A stretch of 64,000 nt of DNA from Asinibacterium sp. OR53 (GCF_000515315.1 NZ_KI911562.1:496001-560000), one strand, 5' to 3'; shown: positions 1 to 9,603, counted from the first letter of the stretch. Notes: generated by a model from the letters alone, not told the origin. Made by a program: numbers and translations.

Positions 1-599
1 TACACTTCTTTGCTGTTATGATCACCTAATAACAGGCGGCAGGTACATACCAGGCCGGCCAGCAAAGTAGCAATGGTGATAGGCAGTCCCAGTGGTTGCT
101 GGTAGTAAAAAGAAAAAAGGATGATGGCCATCATGCCCCCACCTGCTCCCATCGCATGCATGCTGATCTTTTGATAATTGTTCACGATCAGTCCTACTAC
201 CGTAGCCGCAAACATGCCCATGAAGAAAAATTTCAGCACTTCGGGCTGGTCAGAAAAATTACGGCTGAGATAATACATCCACCAGTAAAAGAACATGGTA
301 ATAACATAAGGAACGATCCTTTCTTTTTGTGTGCGGAGGAAAATGCTTTCGCTGAACTTCAACCGCCACAGCAGAAATACCGAGAAAGCGGGAAAGAAAG
401 CCGTCATCCAGAACAAACCGAATAAGCGCATTTTCAACTGCCACTCCGTGATCCCCGCGAACTCATAAGGGAACTGGTAGATCAGGAAAAAGAATACATA
501 CGTAGGAATAAACAACGGATGCAATATGTATGAAACCAGTTTTGCAGGTACGCGTAACACTGGTGTTTCGATCAGGTTCATTTCTTTGCTGCTCATCAT
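1..599 (-). CDS. PAP2-superfamily-like integral membrane protein (partial, runs off left edge)
   Basis: The minus-strand frame is open from the left edge to an ATG at 599, giving about 199 residues of an incomplete protein. At least four hydrophobic segments are visible. The stretches RTQKERIVPY, KISMHAMGAGG and CRLLLGDHNS match the pattern I know from Bacteroidota membrane proteins annotated as PAP2-family phosphatases, in which K-I-S-x-H and a later R-L-x-L-x-x-H carry the presumed catalytic histidines; the window ends just inside the second motif. The ATG overlaps the TGA of the upstream OmpA-like gene by 4 nt, so it is translationally coupled as the last visible gene of the surface operon. 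A second Met follows directly. Family assignment is probable; substrate (isoprenyl or lipid phosphate) is not known. Confidence 0.6.
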   Translation of the reverse strand, partial: MMSSKEMNLIETPVLRVPAKLVSYILHPLFIPTYVFFFLIYQFPYEFAGITEWQLKMRLFGLFWMTAFFPAFSVFLLWRLKFSESIFLRTQKERIVPYVITMFFYWWMYYLSRNFSDQPEVLKFFFMGMFAATVVGLIVNNYQKISMHAMGAGGGMMAIILFSFYYQQPLGLPITIATLLAGLVCTCRLLLGDHNSKEV

Positions 600-3322
600 T
601 TTTTGTTGACCTTGATGAAGTACACCACCGTGTTATGCTCCAGGTCGCTCGTTACATTCACTTCGGTACGTTTGTTACCATCGGTAATGATCATGAGCGC
701 CGAGTTGGGTGGTGTGATCCCCAAATTTTCTGCAAAGAAAATCAATTCATTCTTAGTTTGATCAGTATTCAGGTTTACATAGAAAGTAATTGGCTTGTTG
801 GTCTGCAGCAGTTCCTTATATACAACCAATTTTTTATTATATATTACTGAAACTGAATCATAGTCGAACACACCATTATCGTACAGGTCTATCCGCACAG
901 AATCGGAAGTGGAATAGATATCGAGTGGCTTGCGCGGTATGCGTTTGGTCATTTCCTCTACCAGGTCGGGCGATTTGATGGAAGGCAGCATGTTTACCAG
1001 GGAGCTGATATTCATTTTATGCGGCAGCTTTTCAACATCTCTTCTTGCAACGGTTTTATCGAAACCTTCCCTACGGCCCGTTACAACGGGTTCAGCTTTC
1101 TTCGGTATGGTAGTGCCCTTATCTTTTGGCTTTTTAAGTTTGAAAGCTGTGGGCTCATCACCCCTGTCACTTTCTTTTTTCTTCGACGTAGCTACTGCTT
1201 TATTGTTTGCAGCTTTGTTATCATCAGTAATTGCAGACTTATTAGCAATAGATACATCTTTATTTCCGGCAGTGATGCGTTTGCTCTCTCCAGATACCTG
1301 TCTATTACCTTCAGCAGAAGTAATACGCTTGCGCTCGCTAACCGTAGGGTATGCGGCAGAAACACTAACCGCACCAGTTTCGCCTGCATTTTCATTGCCA
1401 ATGATATCCAATTCTTTTCCGGAAGGGGTCCATTTAGGATGAAGCGCATGTGTCAGGATCAGGTCAGACCGCCTGTTCGCGATTTGTTCTTCAATGTTCA
1501 CGCGTTTGGCTTCATAACAGGGTAAGATCAGGTGTTTTTTCCCGAAGAAATCTGTGTTGATGCGTGCAGAAGCGATTCCTTTTTTCTCAAGATATTCTTT
1601 TACCGATTCGGACCTCCTCCTGGACAATCTTTCATTATTCTCTTTGCTTCCGATACAATCGGTGAAGGAAGCCACCAATATATTCAGTTGGGGATCTTTT
1701 TTCAATTTGCTTACGATCCTATCGAGCGTTGCATGATCCACCCGCCTGATAGCTGAGCTGGCAAAATTGTAATTCACGTACAACCGCTCTACAGTAGCTG
1801 CATTCACAGAATCCATCAACGCTTGTTTGACCTTGTTATCTTCTGCCACGCTGCGTGCGATGGAATCGGCCTGCGCTTGTTTTTCCTTCACCACTTTTGC
1901 CCAGTAATCACTACTATCTACAGCGGGAGCGAGTTTGGCGGTATCTTTATACAGGATGGGCACGGCTTTGTAGAGTTCCAGGCAACACAATGAATTGCGG
2001 TCGGAGCTCAGGTATGCGGTATCTGTATACCGGTCTTTACTGAAATAAACATCGTTTTTTACCGAGTTATAGGGGTATCCCATATTAGTTACTTCCGCAG
2101 ACCATTGGTTATTTTCAGGCGTACCATATATCCGGTAAATATCTAATCCACCCATACCGGCTCTTCCATCTGAACTGAAGAAAAGTCTCGAAGAATCGGC
2201 ATCATAAAAAGGAGAAGCCTCTTCTCCATCACTATTGATGATCTTGCCCAGGTTGATGGCTGCTCCCTGAGGTTTTGCGCCTTCCATATTGATCAACCAC
2301 AGGTCGAACTTACCATAACCGCCGGGCCTGTCGGACGAAAAGAAAAGATGTTTCCCGTCACGTGTAAGAAATGGTTGTCTTGTATTATACCCCGGTGCAT
2401 TCACTACAGCTGGCAGGGCCACCGGCACAGTCCAGTTACTGTTGGCATTTTCTCTTTGCATATAAAAGATGCCATAATTCGTACCGGAAGATTTATCGCC
2501 GTTCCTCCACCCGGTGAAGAAAACAGTTCTTCCGTCTGCCGACATCGAAGAAGCCGCCATATTCATATCGCGTACCGAAACGGCTGCGATCTTTTGTACA
2601 TTATCGTTGTTGAACTTGCCCGAGAAAAGCCGGATGGGGTATTCAATCTCATGTTGTTTAGAAGGTTCATGCTTTGAGCTGCTGAACCAGAAAGTAGAAT
2701 CATTGATCTTGTCCAATGCGAAAATGGAACCATCGCCCGATGGCAGGTTCTTGATCTTTGTTATCACCGCTTTGGGAGGCAATACCCTGTTGGCAATGAC
2801 AAAGTCGGTGTTAGCGAGCCCAATCCTTGCCATTTGTGCATAGGCATCTTTAGGCCGGTATTTTTTGAGAAAGTCTTTGAACACCGTAGCGGCTTTCTCA
2901 GGTTGGTTATTTGCATTCAGGCAGATACCATACCATAACGATGCCAGCGGAAACCGGGTATCTTTGGTGGCTATGTATTGTTCATAAGGTTTCAATGCTT
3001 CCTGATAATGATAACCCAAGCGGTAAGATTCCGCCAATTGATACAATACATAAGGCTGCTGCGATGATTTGGTTTTAGAAAAAGCTTTCTGGTTAGATGA
3101 TTGGTAAGGATATAGGGGTGCGACTCCGTCAAGCGCCGCACTATCGTACAAAAGCGACGCATAGAGTTTGGCCGCCGTATAATAGTCTTTCATCTTAAAG
3201 CTTGCATCGGCCTTCTTTTCAATTTTCCTGGCATTCTGTGCTTGCACACCTGCTGGCAGGAGATAACCGACAAGAACAGTGCACACCATGCAAACCAAAC
3301 TATGTTTTATAATCTTGACCAT
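596..3322 (-). CDS. OmpA-family outer-membrane protein with TPR, PD40 propeller and Bacteroidota C-terminal domain
   Basis: 908 aa with a signal peptide ending near VQAQ. Residues about 30-180 look like TPR helices (ADASFKMKDYYTAAKLYASLL). Residues about 190-470 carry PD40/WD40-like strands (LFFSSDRPGGYGKFDLW, LFFSSDGRAGMGGLDIY). An OmpA peptidoglycan-binding domain follows at about 509-625 (ASFTDCIGS...LSRRRSESV...NRRSDL). After a Ser/Thr/Lys-rich linker the last ~100 residues (RIDLYDNGVFDYDSVSV...AENLGITPPNSALM) form the domain often fused behind OmpA in this phylum. The architecture recalls PorE-type periplasmic anchors of the type IX secretion machinery, but the order and extra C-terminal domain differ, so I give no symbol. 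It overlaps the PorP/SprF gene by 16 nt and belongs to the same operon. Confidence 0.85.
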   Translation of the reverse strand: MVKIIKHSLVCMVCTVLVGYLLPAGVQAQNARKIEKKADASFKMKDYYTAAKLYASLLYDSAALDGVAPLYPYQSSNQKAFSKTKSSQQPYVLYQLAESYRLGYHYQEALKPYEQYIATKDTRFPLASLWYGICLNANNQPEKAATVFKDFLKKYRPKDAYAQMARIGLANTDFVIANRVLPPKAVITKIKNLPSGDGSIFALDKINDSTFWFSSSKHEPSKQHEIEYPIRLFSGKFNNDNVQKIAAVSVRDMNMAASSMSADGRTVFFTGWRNGDKSSGTNYGIFYMQRENANSNWTVPVALPAVVNAPGYNTRQPFLTRDGKHLFFSSDRPGGYGKFDLWLINMEGAKPQGAAINLGKIINSDGEEASPFYDADSSRLFFSSDGRAGMGGLDIYRIYGTPENNQWSAEVTNMGYPYNSVKNDVYFSKDRYTDTAYLSSDRNSLCCLELYKAVPILYKDTAKLAPAVDSSDYWAKVVKEKQAQADSIARSVAEDNKVKQALMDSVNAATVERLYVNYNFASSAIRRVDHATLDRIVSKLKKDPQLNILVASFTDCIGSKENNERLSRRRSESVKEYLEKKGIASARINTDFFGKKHLILPCYEAKRVNIEEQIANRRSDLILTHALHPKWTPSGKELDIIGNENAGETGAVSVSAAYPTVSERKRITSAEGNRQVSGESKRITAGNKDVSIANKSAITDDNKAANNKAVATSKKKESDRGDEPTAFKLKKPKDKGTTIPKKAEPVVTGRREGFDKTVARRDVEKLPHKMNISSLVNMLPSIKSPDLVEEMTKRIPRKPLDIYSTSDSVRIDLYDNGVFDYDSVSVIYNKKLVVYKELLQTNKPITFYVNLNTDQTKNELIFFAENLGITPPNSALMIITDGNKRTEVNVTSDLEHNTVVYFIKVNKK

Positions 3323-4302
3323 ATAAACCTTGTATCTTTCTTTTTCTTTTTATGAACAAAGCTGAGAGAGAGTTCATACCCGCTGTTGCTCGACGCCACT
3401 GTTTTGTATTGCGAAATATTGATATCATAACTCAGTCCCACTGTTAATGTACCGAAACGCAATCCCAGGCTGGGTGCCACCGCATCGTTGAGGCGGTATA
3501 TTCCTCCCAGTATCAACTCTTTGTCCTTTTCCAGTTTCAGGTCAAGACTGAGGCCCGCTACTGTTTCATCTGCATCGCCTTGGCGTATGTACGCTGCATG
3601 GGGCGTTAAATCGGCTGTTGTACTCAATTGTATCCGGGCGCCCGCATGTACCAGGTAACGCATGGGTATTTTACTGTCGTCACTACCCGTTAAAAACCGG
3701 TTGACGGGTTGTGTAGGATGATAAAGGCTCACGCCAATGAATGGGTTGAATTTTTTCGAAGGGTCGCCATCGAAATACATCAATCCGATACTACCGTCTA
3801 CCGATGTGGCGGAACGGTAAGCAAATACTTCATTGCTGGGGATGGAAGGATCGTACCCAATAACCGGGTTGAACTGGTTGCCATACTGAAACTTATTCGG
3901 ATCAACGCGCCTGTTGAGCATACCCACCTGGAAGCCTGCACTCAGCATCTTGAACTCCGATAGCTGTGCCAGGTATGAAAGGGAAAGCGCACCATTCACA
4001 TATTGGTAACCGCTGCTTACAGCAGTCTGGTTGATCATGGTCAGCCCCAATCCAAAACCATGGGGCAAAGATGCATCTACAGTAAGTCCTTGTGTGTTAT
4101 AAGGATCGATGGCAGAAGGCAGTTGCTTGCGGTAATTGCCGGTAACACGCCAATCACCATCGATAACACCTGTCAATGCCGGGTTGAGCCACAAGGGATA
4201 AGCATAATACTGTGTAAAATGCGGATCCACCTGCGCCTGCATTTTAGATGCAGTCGCCAGCAAAATAAGAAACAAGAATAGAAATTTACGTACGCTGTTC
4301 AT
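3307..4302 (-). CDS. PorP/SprF-family type IX secretion system membrane protein
   Basis: 331 aa with a signal peptide (SKMQAQ) followed directly by DPHFTQYYAYPLWLNPALTG, the hallmark N-terminus of the PorP/SprF family. The rest is a predicted outer-membrane beta-barrel of alternating strands, ending in Y-x-L-S-L-S-F-V-H-x-x-K. Family members sit in the outer membrane and are needed for secretion or surface display of partner proteins that carry a gliding-type C-terminal signal. Exactly such a partner is encoded 13 nt upstream, and an OmpA-like protein overlaps downstream; this trio is a recurring Bacteroidota arrangement. The genome will probably hold several paralogues, so naming it sprF or porP specifically is not justified. 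Confidence 0.93.
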   Translation of the reverse strand: MNSVRKFLFLFLILLATASKMQAQVDPHFTQYYAYPLWLNPALTGVIDGDWRVTGNYRKQLPSAIDPYNTQGLTVDASLPHGFGLGLTMINQTAVSSGYQYVNGALSLSYLAQLSEFKMLSAGFQVGMLNRRVDPNKFQYGNQFNPVIGYDPSIPSNEVFAYRSATSVDGSIGLMYFDGDPSKKFNPFIGVSLYHPTQPVNRFLTGSDDSKIPMRYLVHAGARIQLSTTADLTPHAAYIRQGDADETVAGLSLDLKLEKDKELILGGIYRLNDAVAPSLGLRFGTLTVGLSYDINISQYKTVASSNSGYELSLSFVHKKKKKDTRFIWSRL

Positions 4303-4315
4303 GTATATTCTTCTG

Positions 4316-6658
4316 CTACCTGATTAATGCAAATGTGCCGTTCTTCACCACCCTGGTTCCGTCGATCATGATCGCTTCCATCACATAAGTATATGCTCCG
4401 CCAGGTGCTTTATTGCCTTTGTAAGTGCCATCCCAACCTTTCTTCGGATCTCTCGACTCAAATACAAGCGCGCCCCATTGGTTATAGACCATCAGCCGCA
4501 AGGAAGCAATGGCCGTTCCGTATACCAGGAATATATCATTGACGCCATCACCGTTCGGTGTGAAAGCATTGGGTATATAAATACCATTGCCAAAGGGGTT
4601 CAGTGCCCTTAATGATAATTGCGAAGTATCACTGGTTTCACAGGTATATCGACCCAGTGTTTTAACCGTCAGGTTAACCAGGTCATTGGGTTGCAATCCT
4701 GTTACTGTATGGGTAAGCCCGAGTAAGCCGCTCGAAGGCAATTGATAAGTAGTGCCCTTATCCAAACTCACAGAGAAGCCAGAGGCAACCGTTATGGGAT
4801 TCCAGCGGAAGCGAAGCACGGCCAATCCTATCGAATCGGCATATATTACCGGCTTGGGTAATGACACCCGTACCACCACTTTTGCGTTAGCAGTCTTGGT
4901 AGAACATACTGCGGGGTTGCTGGCGCCGGAAACAGTAAAGCTCACGTCTTTGGCAATACCCGGCGTTTTATAATCCGGGGCTGTATGCAGTATCGTTGAA
5001 TTACCGCTGATCGTCCACGAATAACTCACGCCGGTTTGCGGTAACGCTACATACATAGAATCGCTTTCACCGGTGCAGATAGAATCTTTGAGCGTTATCA
5101 CGCCAAAATCCTTTATCGGCACGGCAATGAGCAACCGCGTGGTGTCTTGTGCAGTACAGAGATATTTTGTAACAGTTACCTTATAGGTACCACTTTGTTT
5201 TCCATAGATCGTTTGCGATGTGGCGCCATTGCTCCACAAATAAGAACTGAAACCCGCACCGGCGTCAAGCAGGGTACTGTCGGCACAAATGGATACATTC
5301 TTTTGCAAAGCCGTTTTCATGCCAGCCAATGTAATGGTCACACTATCGGAACAAACAACACCGCCTACCGTACGCGTTACTTTGTATTGGGTGGTTTGGG
5401 TGGGGGTGACTTTGATTGAGTCGGTAGTTTCACCGGTTGACCACTGCACTTTCACCCTTGATCCCGCTGAAAGCGTAGAATCTGGATAATAAGCCCAGAT
5501 ACCATCGTACCGTGCCCATATCATTCGCTTGCCTATAGGATCATAATACGCCATGCCGTTGGAAACACCGTTGGGTAATGCTGGCGGTATATCTCCTTCC
5601 CCCTGGAACTGGTTAAAACTGGTATCTACATTGCGACGGAAACGATAAGTCTTATTGGTATTAACATGATTCAGGTTAACGGTATAATTGGAGTCGGGTT
5701 TGAATCCGCCAAAAATGAAGAACCTGGATTTATTGTAATCATATACAGCGGCGCCTTCGTATTGAATGGACTGGCTGTTGACCGGCAATATTTTCGTGAA
5801 AGTGTAATTATTCTTTACATCTATTTCCCACAAGTCGCGCAGCCAGCACAGTCGCCCGTTCTGTGTGGCCCAGGGGCTACCCAGTGAACAACCATCTGCT
5901 TCATTACCGGTATAACTACCCTGGCCGGAGAACAGGTACAGCTTACTGCCATCTGCATTGGAGCCAATCAGATTACCTCCTTTGGGAACAGTATCGAGTG
6001 GTAGTACATTAGGTCTTTTTTCTATCCAGCCGGCCACGGTGTTTTCATAAACCCAATTTTTCATAGTTCCGTAACCGAAACCGCCATATAAGCCAGCCTG
6101 TCCGCTAAATGGGTTCCAGAAAGAAGAAGCGCCATAGCAGTCATTGTCGGTGAAGCCAACGCTGATCTGCTGCCAGGATCCTCCGTTCTCACTCACTGCC
6201 CATACCGCATCACGTCCTGCTCTCCAGCAAAGCAGACGTTTATTAGTGTAGTCGTAAGTGAATTCGGTATAATCGCCTGGCCAAAGGCCTGAAATAGGTA
6301 TAGATTTCTGTGTATTTTTCCGCAGATCATAACGCACGATGATCTGGTGGTAGATGGTATAGAGGAACTGACTGTCGCGATTGTACCCGAACGGTTTCGG
6401 GTTGAAAAGAATACTATCGGCCATACCGCTCCGGGTTATCAATTGTTTCCATACACCCGGCATGGAATCAGGAGGCGGAGGCGGCAGCAGTTTGAGGGTC
6501 AAACTGGTTCCATCACAAATAGTAGTATCTCTCTGGATGATGAAAGGTGTACACCCTTGCGGGAAAGGCAGGGAATCGAATAAAACATCCTTTCCCCATG
6601 AAAACATGGGGGCAAGAAGGAATAATAAAGAAAGTGTGTATAATTTTCTCTTATTCAC
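4316..6658 (-). CDS. Surface protein with kelch-like propeller and gliding-motility (T9SS type B) C-terminal domain
   Basis: 780 aa. The start is a GTG at 6658; no in-frame ATG precedes the hydrophobic signal peptide (LYTLSLLFLLAPMFSWG). The N-terminal half has kelch-like repeats (GLYGGFGYG, LYLFSGQGSY, FFIFGGFK) suggesting a beta-propeller. The middle has cell-surface Ig/PKD-type modules with the common pattern LDAGAGFSSYLWSNGATSQTI. Residues about 690-780 form the gliding-associated C-terminal sorting domain (IPNAFTPNGDGVNDIFLVYG ... YNQWGALVFES ... GWDGTYKGNKAPGGAYTYV), which directs export by the type IX system and surface anchoring. It leads the operon with PorP/SprF and the OmpA-like gene. 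The ligand or function of the displayed part cannot be told. Confidence 0.9.
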   Translation of the reverse strand: MNKRKLYTLSLLFLLAPMFSWGKDVLFDSLPFPQGCTPFIIQRDTTICDGTSLTLKLLPPPPPDSMPGVWKQLITRSGMADSILFNPKPFGYNRDSQFLYTIYHQIIVRYDLRKNTQKSIPISGLWPGDYTEFTYDYTNKRLLCWRAGRDAVWAVSENGGSWQQISVGFTDNDCYGASSFWNPFSGQAGLYGGFGYGTMKNWVYENTVAGWIEKRPNVLPLDTVPKGGNLIGSNADGSKLYLFSGQGSYTGNEADGCSLGSPWATQNGRLCWLRDLWEIDVKNNYTFTKILPVNSQSIQYEGAAVYDYNKSRFFIFGGFKPDSNYTVNLNHVNTNKTYRFRRNVDTSFNQFQGEGDIPPALPNGVSNGMAYYDPIGKRMIWARYDGIWAYYPDSTLSAGSRVKVQWSTGETTDSIKVTPTQTTQYKVTRTVGGVVCSDSVTITLAGMKTALQKNVSICADSTLLDAGAGFSSYLWSNGATSQTIYGKQSGTYKVTVTKYLCTAQDTTRLLIAVPIKDFGVITLKDSICTGESDSMYVALPQTGVSYSWTISGNSTILHTAPDYKTPGIAKDVSFTVSGASNPAVCSTKTANAKVVVRVSLPKPVIYADSIGLAVLRFRWNPITVASGFSVSLDKGTTYQLPSSGLLGLTHTVTGLQPNDLVNLTVKTLGRYTCETSDTSQLSLRALNPFGNGIYIPNAFTPNGDGVNDIFLVYGTAIASLRLMVYNQWGALVFESRDPKKGWDGTYKGNKAPGGAYTYVMEAIMIDGTRVVKNGTFALIR

Positions 6659-6758
6659 GAAGGTTTTTTATAGGCGGACTTTCCCCTGCCGGGGATATAA
6701 CGCTAAAATATACAAAATAGTATGAAACCGCCAGCGTTTCTGGCAATAATCCGCAGTT

Positions 6759-8249
6759 TTACAGCTCTTTACGCAGGCGGGCTACGGGTATATTCAGCTG
6801 TTCACGGTATTTGGCCACCGTTCTGCGGGCAATATTGTAGCCTTTCTCCTGGAGCATATCGGTGAGGAGCTCATCGCTGAGGGGTTTTCTTTTATCTTCT
6901 GCTTCTATCAGGTCGCTGAGGATCTTTTTCACTTCGCGGGTGCTCACTTCCTCCCCGCTATCGGTACTCAAAGATTCACTGAAGAAGAATTTGAGGCGGT
7001 AGGTACCGAATTCTGTTTGTACAAATTTGCTGTTGGCCACACGACTTACGGTAGAGATATCCAAGCCGGTCAGTTCGGCAATATCTTTCAATATCATCGG
7101 CTTCATCGTGGTCTCATCGCCTGTAAGAAAGAATTCGCGCTGGTGTTTCATGATAGCGCTCATGGTATTGATCAGTGTTTCCTGTCTTTGTTTGATCATA
7201 TCAATGAACCACTTGGCAGAATCGATCTTTTGTTTGATGAAGAGTATGGCTTCTTTCTGTCGCTTGTCTTTTTTATTGCCTTTATCGTAATCCTTCAGCA
7301 TGTCGCGGTAACCTTCGCTGATGCGCAGATCGGGAGCATTCTTGGCATTCAGCGTGAGCTCCAGCTTCCCATTGTTATTGATGATGAAAAAATCGGGAAC
7401 GATATAACTCTCCGCTTTATTGATCTCGCCAATATGGCCGCCTGGCTTGGGATTGAGTTTGATGATCTGGCTGATCACTTCCCTGATCTGTTCATCGCTG
7501 AGATTGAGTCCGCGTTGTATTTTCTCGTAATGCTTCTTGGTAAACTCGTCAAAATACCTGCTCAGTACCTGTATAGCCAGCTCCACGCCTATGCCTTCCG
7601 ACAGCTTTCTTTTCAACTGAAGCAACAGACATTCTTTCAGGTCACGCGCGCCAATACCTGGCGGGTCGAACTGCTGTATCTGGTGGATAATGGTTTCTAT
7701 TTCTTTTTCATCTACCTGCAAGGATTGGCGAAAAGCGAGGTCATCGGCGATGGACGACAGTTCGCGACGCAGGTATCCGTCATCATCGAGACTTCCCACT
7801 ACCTGCTCTGCTATTTTAAGACTGCGCTCATCCAGTTCCAGCATGCCCAGTTGATCAACCAGGAGGTCATGGAAACTGGTCTCTACTTTGATAGGGATGA
7901 TTTTCTGATCGTCCATCTCAGGATAATTATCATCCTTCAGTTTATAGTCTGCGATCTCTCCATCATCATCCATCACATATTCACTGATGTCTACATTCTC
8001 ATAATCTTCCACACTCCCGTCGGGGTCGAGGTCATCGGCCTCATGGTTATCAAATTCGTCCTGCAGTTCATCGGAATATTCATCTTCGTGCCTGTCCTCA
8101 TCCATCTCCAGGGCAGGGTTCTCTTCCAGCTCTTCTTTGATGCGCTCTTCCAGGTTGGCCGTAGGCACCTGCAATAGCTTCATCAGCTGTATCTGCTGTG
8201 GAGACAGTTTCTGTAGTAACTTCTGTTGTAATGACTGGCTTAAAGACAT
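6759..8249 (-). CDS. rpoN: RNA polymerase sigma-54 factor
   Basis: 496 aa, close to the usual length. Region I is Gln/Leu-rich (QSLQQKLLQKLSPQQIQLMKLLQVP) and binds activator and core enzyme. Region II, residues about 50-120, is extremely acidic, as is common. The core-binding region follows (QFDPPGIGARDLKECLLLQL), then an HTH, and the RpoN box ARRTVAKYRE is perfect at residues 474-483 for recognition of the -24 element. Sigma-54 works only with AAA+ enhancer-binding activators; none is encoded in this window. A clean TAnnTTTG -7 box lies upstream, so the gene itself appears to be read by the primary sigma factor. It is transcribed alone. Confidence 0.97.
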   Translation of the reverse strand: MSLSQSLQQKLLQKLSPQQIQLMKLLQVPTANLEERIKEELEENPALEMDEDRHEDEYSDELQDEFDNHEADDLDPDGSVEDYENVDISEYVMDDDGEIADYKLKDDNYPEMDDQKIIPIKVETSFHDLLVDQLGMLELDERSLKIAEQVVGSLDDDGYLRRELSSIADDLAFRQSLQVDEKEIETIIHQIQQFDPPGIGARDLKECLLLQLKRKLSEGIGVELAIQVLSRYFDEFTKKHYEKIQRGLNLSDEQIREVISQIIKLNPKPGGHIGEINKAESYIVPDFFIINNNGKLELTLNAKNAPDLRISEGYRDMLKDYDKGNKKDKRQKEAILFIKQKIDSAKWFIDMIKQRQETLINTMSAIMKHQREFFLTGDETTMKPMILKDIAELTGLDISTVSRVANSKFVQTEFGTYRLKFFFSESLSTDSGEEVSTREVKKILSDLIEAEDKRKPLSDELLTDMLQEKGYNIARRTVAKYREQLNIPVARLRKEL

Positions 8250-8266
8250 AGGTTTCTAAAACGCTG

Positions 8267-8274
8267 CAAATTTA
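8267..8274 (-). promoter_or_regulatory. Promoter -7 box of rpoN
   Basis: On the minus strand this reads TAAATTTG, a perfect TAnnTTTG match to the Bacteroidota primary sigma factor -7 element, 17 nt before the rpoN ATG. The predicted leader is about 12 nt. I see no good TTG -33 box at the right distance. Confidence 0.5.
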
Positions 8275-8284
8275 CACACAAAAT

Positions 8285-8309
8285 GATGCCAGACATGATT
8301 TCTGGCATC
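8285..8309 (-). terminator. Terminator after the DegT-family aminotransferase gene
   Basis: A perfect 9-bp inverted repeat (GATGCCAGA / TCTGGCATC, 7-nt loop) begins 25 nt beyond the stop of the minus-strand aminotransferase gene. On the minus strand it is followed by ATTTT. It separates that gene from the rpoN promoter. Confidence 0.6.
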
Positions 8310-8334
8310 TCATTTGTGGATTTTGATTTGCCTA

Positions 8335-9552
8335 TCATGCCTGCACAGTCGCTTCGCTCAATACTTTTTTGATGATATCAGCCATTTTTGTCCCCTTCTC
8401 TCGCACCTGTTCTTCCGTCCACATCAGACTAATGGCAGTTGAAATACAGCGGCTCATAATGGCATCGCTTGCCGGAAAGTTGGTTGATCGCAGTTTTTGT
8501 AACGCAGCTTTTTGTTCTGCGTTGAGGTTATTCAGTGTAGCAATATTTTTTAAGTGGTCCCATTGTTTGATATAATGCCAGTTGTTCGCATACCAATAAA
8601 AATTGCCTGGTAATATGCCTTGTGCTTTCATTTCCACAACTACCGCTTTTGCGATGGCTTCGGTTGGCAGAAACCAACTGAGAAAAGTACAGCTATCCCC
8701 TTCCGCATCGGGTATTACACGAAAACTCAATTCGGGTACCTGCTCCAGGTAGGAACGCAGCAGGCGCTGGTTTTTCCGCTGAATGGCCAGGAACTGATCG
8801 AGCTTGCGTATCTGTGCGAGTCCAACTGCTGCATGCAGTTCACTGATGCGAAAATTTTGTCCTATGAACGGGTGCAGATCAGCGCCCCTATCCGCTCCTT
8901 TGTGATCGTGGCCATGATCGGTATAGCCATCACATTTCAAATACACTTCTTCATTATTTGTAAGTACCACTCCTCCTTCTCCACAAGTAATAGTTTTAAC
9001 AAAATCGAAAGAAAAAGCGCCCGCATCGCCAATGGTACCTACTGCTTTCCCTTTATACGTAGCGCCGATGCTCTGGCATGCATCTTCAAGAAATACGAGT
9101 TGATGTTCTTTACATATCTGTTGCAACGCGTCTATATCGGCCATACTGCCACACATGTGCACGGGCATTATGCATTTGGTTCTGGGTGTGATGGCCGCGC
9201 GAACCGCATCGGGATTGAGCGTGAGCGTTTCATCCACATCTACCAATACAGGTATGGCGCCTACTCCGAGCACTGCTTCAAAACTGGCCACGAAAGTAAA
9301 AGTAGGCATGATCACTTCATCGCCTGCACCAATATTCAACACAGTCAATGCTGTTGTAAGCGCGGTAGTACCGCTCGAAGTGAGCTGTGCATATTTAGCG
9401 CCGAATACACGGGTAATGGCTTCTTCCAATTCTTTGGCTTTCCAGATGCCCTTACGGGGACCATCAAAACCATAACGCATCAATATGCCTGTTTCCAGTA
9501 CATCATTGACTTCTTTTCTTTCTTCATTGCCAAAAAATTCAAAACCGGGCAT
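8335..9552 (-). CDS. DegT/DnrJ/EryC1/StrS-family PLP-dependent aminotransferase
   Basis: 405 aa from the ATG at 9552. A longer reading from an in-frame TTG at 9573 is unlikely because that codon overlaps the -7 box. The fold-type I aminotransferase pattern is clear: substrate/PLP loop TSSGTTAL, VFLEDACQS with the PLP-ring aspartate, and the Schiff-base lysine K186 in SFDFVKTITCGEGG. GQNFRISELHAAVG is the family's dimer-interface motif. Members transfer an amino group from Glu or Gln to keto-sugars or related compounds. No sugar-nucleotide or O-antigen genes lie nearby, so the substrate is open. It is divergent from the DsbA-like gene with a 55-nt shared promoter region. Confidence 0.9.
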   Translation of the reverse strand: MPGFEFFGNEERKEVNDVLETGILMRYGFDGPRKGIWKAKELEEAITRVFGAKYAQLTSSGTTALTTALTVLNIGAGDEVIMPTFTFVASFEAVLGVGAIPVLVDVDETLTLNPDAVRAAITPRTKCIMPVHMCGSMADIDALQQICKEHQLVFLEDACQSIGATYKGKAVGTIGDAGAFSFDFVKTITCGEGGVVLTNNEEVYLKCDGYTDHGHDHKGADRGADLHPFIGQNFRISELHAAVGLAQIRKLDQFLAIQRKNQRLLRSYLEQVPELSFRVIPDAEGDSCTFLSWFLPTEAIAKAVVVEMKAQGILPGNFYWYANNWHYIKQWDHLKNIATLNNLNAEQKAALQKLRSTNFPASDAIMSRCISTAISLMWTEEQVREKGTKMADIIKKVLSEATVQA

Positions 9553-9570
9553 ATTGTTAAAGTTGTAGAG

Positions 9571-9578
9571 CAAAGGTA
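9571..9578 (-). promoter_or_regulatory. Promoter -7 box of the aminotransferase gene
   Basis: Reads TACCTTTG on the minus strand, a perfect TAnnTTTG match, 18 nt upstream of the ATG at 9552. It supports that ATG over the upstream TTG. Confidence 0.5.
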
Positions 9579-9595
9579 GAGAAACTTAGGTAGAC

Positions 9596-9603
9596 TATCT
9601 TTG
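9596..9603 (+). promoter_or_regulatory. Promoter -7 box of the DsbA-family gene (leaderless geometry)
   Basis: Reads TATCTTTG, a perfect TAnnTTTG match, only 4 nt before the ATG at 9608. With the usual spacing the transcript would begin at or next to the start codon. The divergent -7 box for the aminotransferase lies 17 nt away. Confidence 0.45.

Noticed and set aside
7017..8177. 386-codon plus-strand open frame opposite rpoN (similar long antisense frames lie opposite nadB at 40786-41853 and kbl at 45374-46465)
   Set aside because: No family resemblance, and each lies fully opposite a clearly conserved gene; they follow from codon bias of the real gene.
8301..8316. TGGCAT-N5-TTGT resembling a sigma-54 -24/-12 promoter near rpoN
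   Set aside because: The essential GC at -12 is GT, and the site points into the 3' end of a convergently placed region; it is part of the terminator hairpin.
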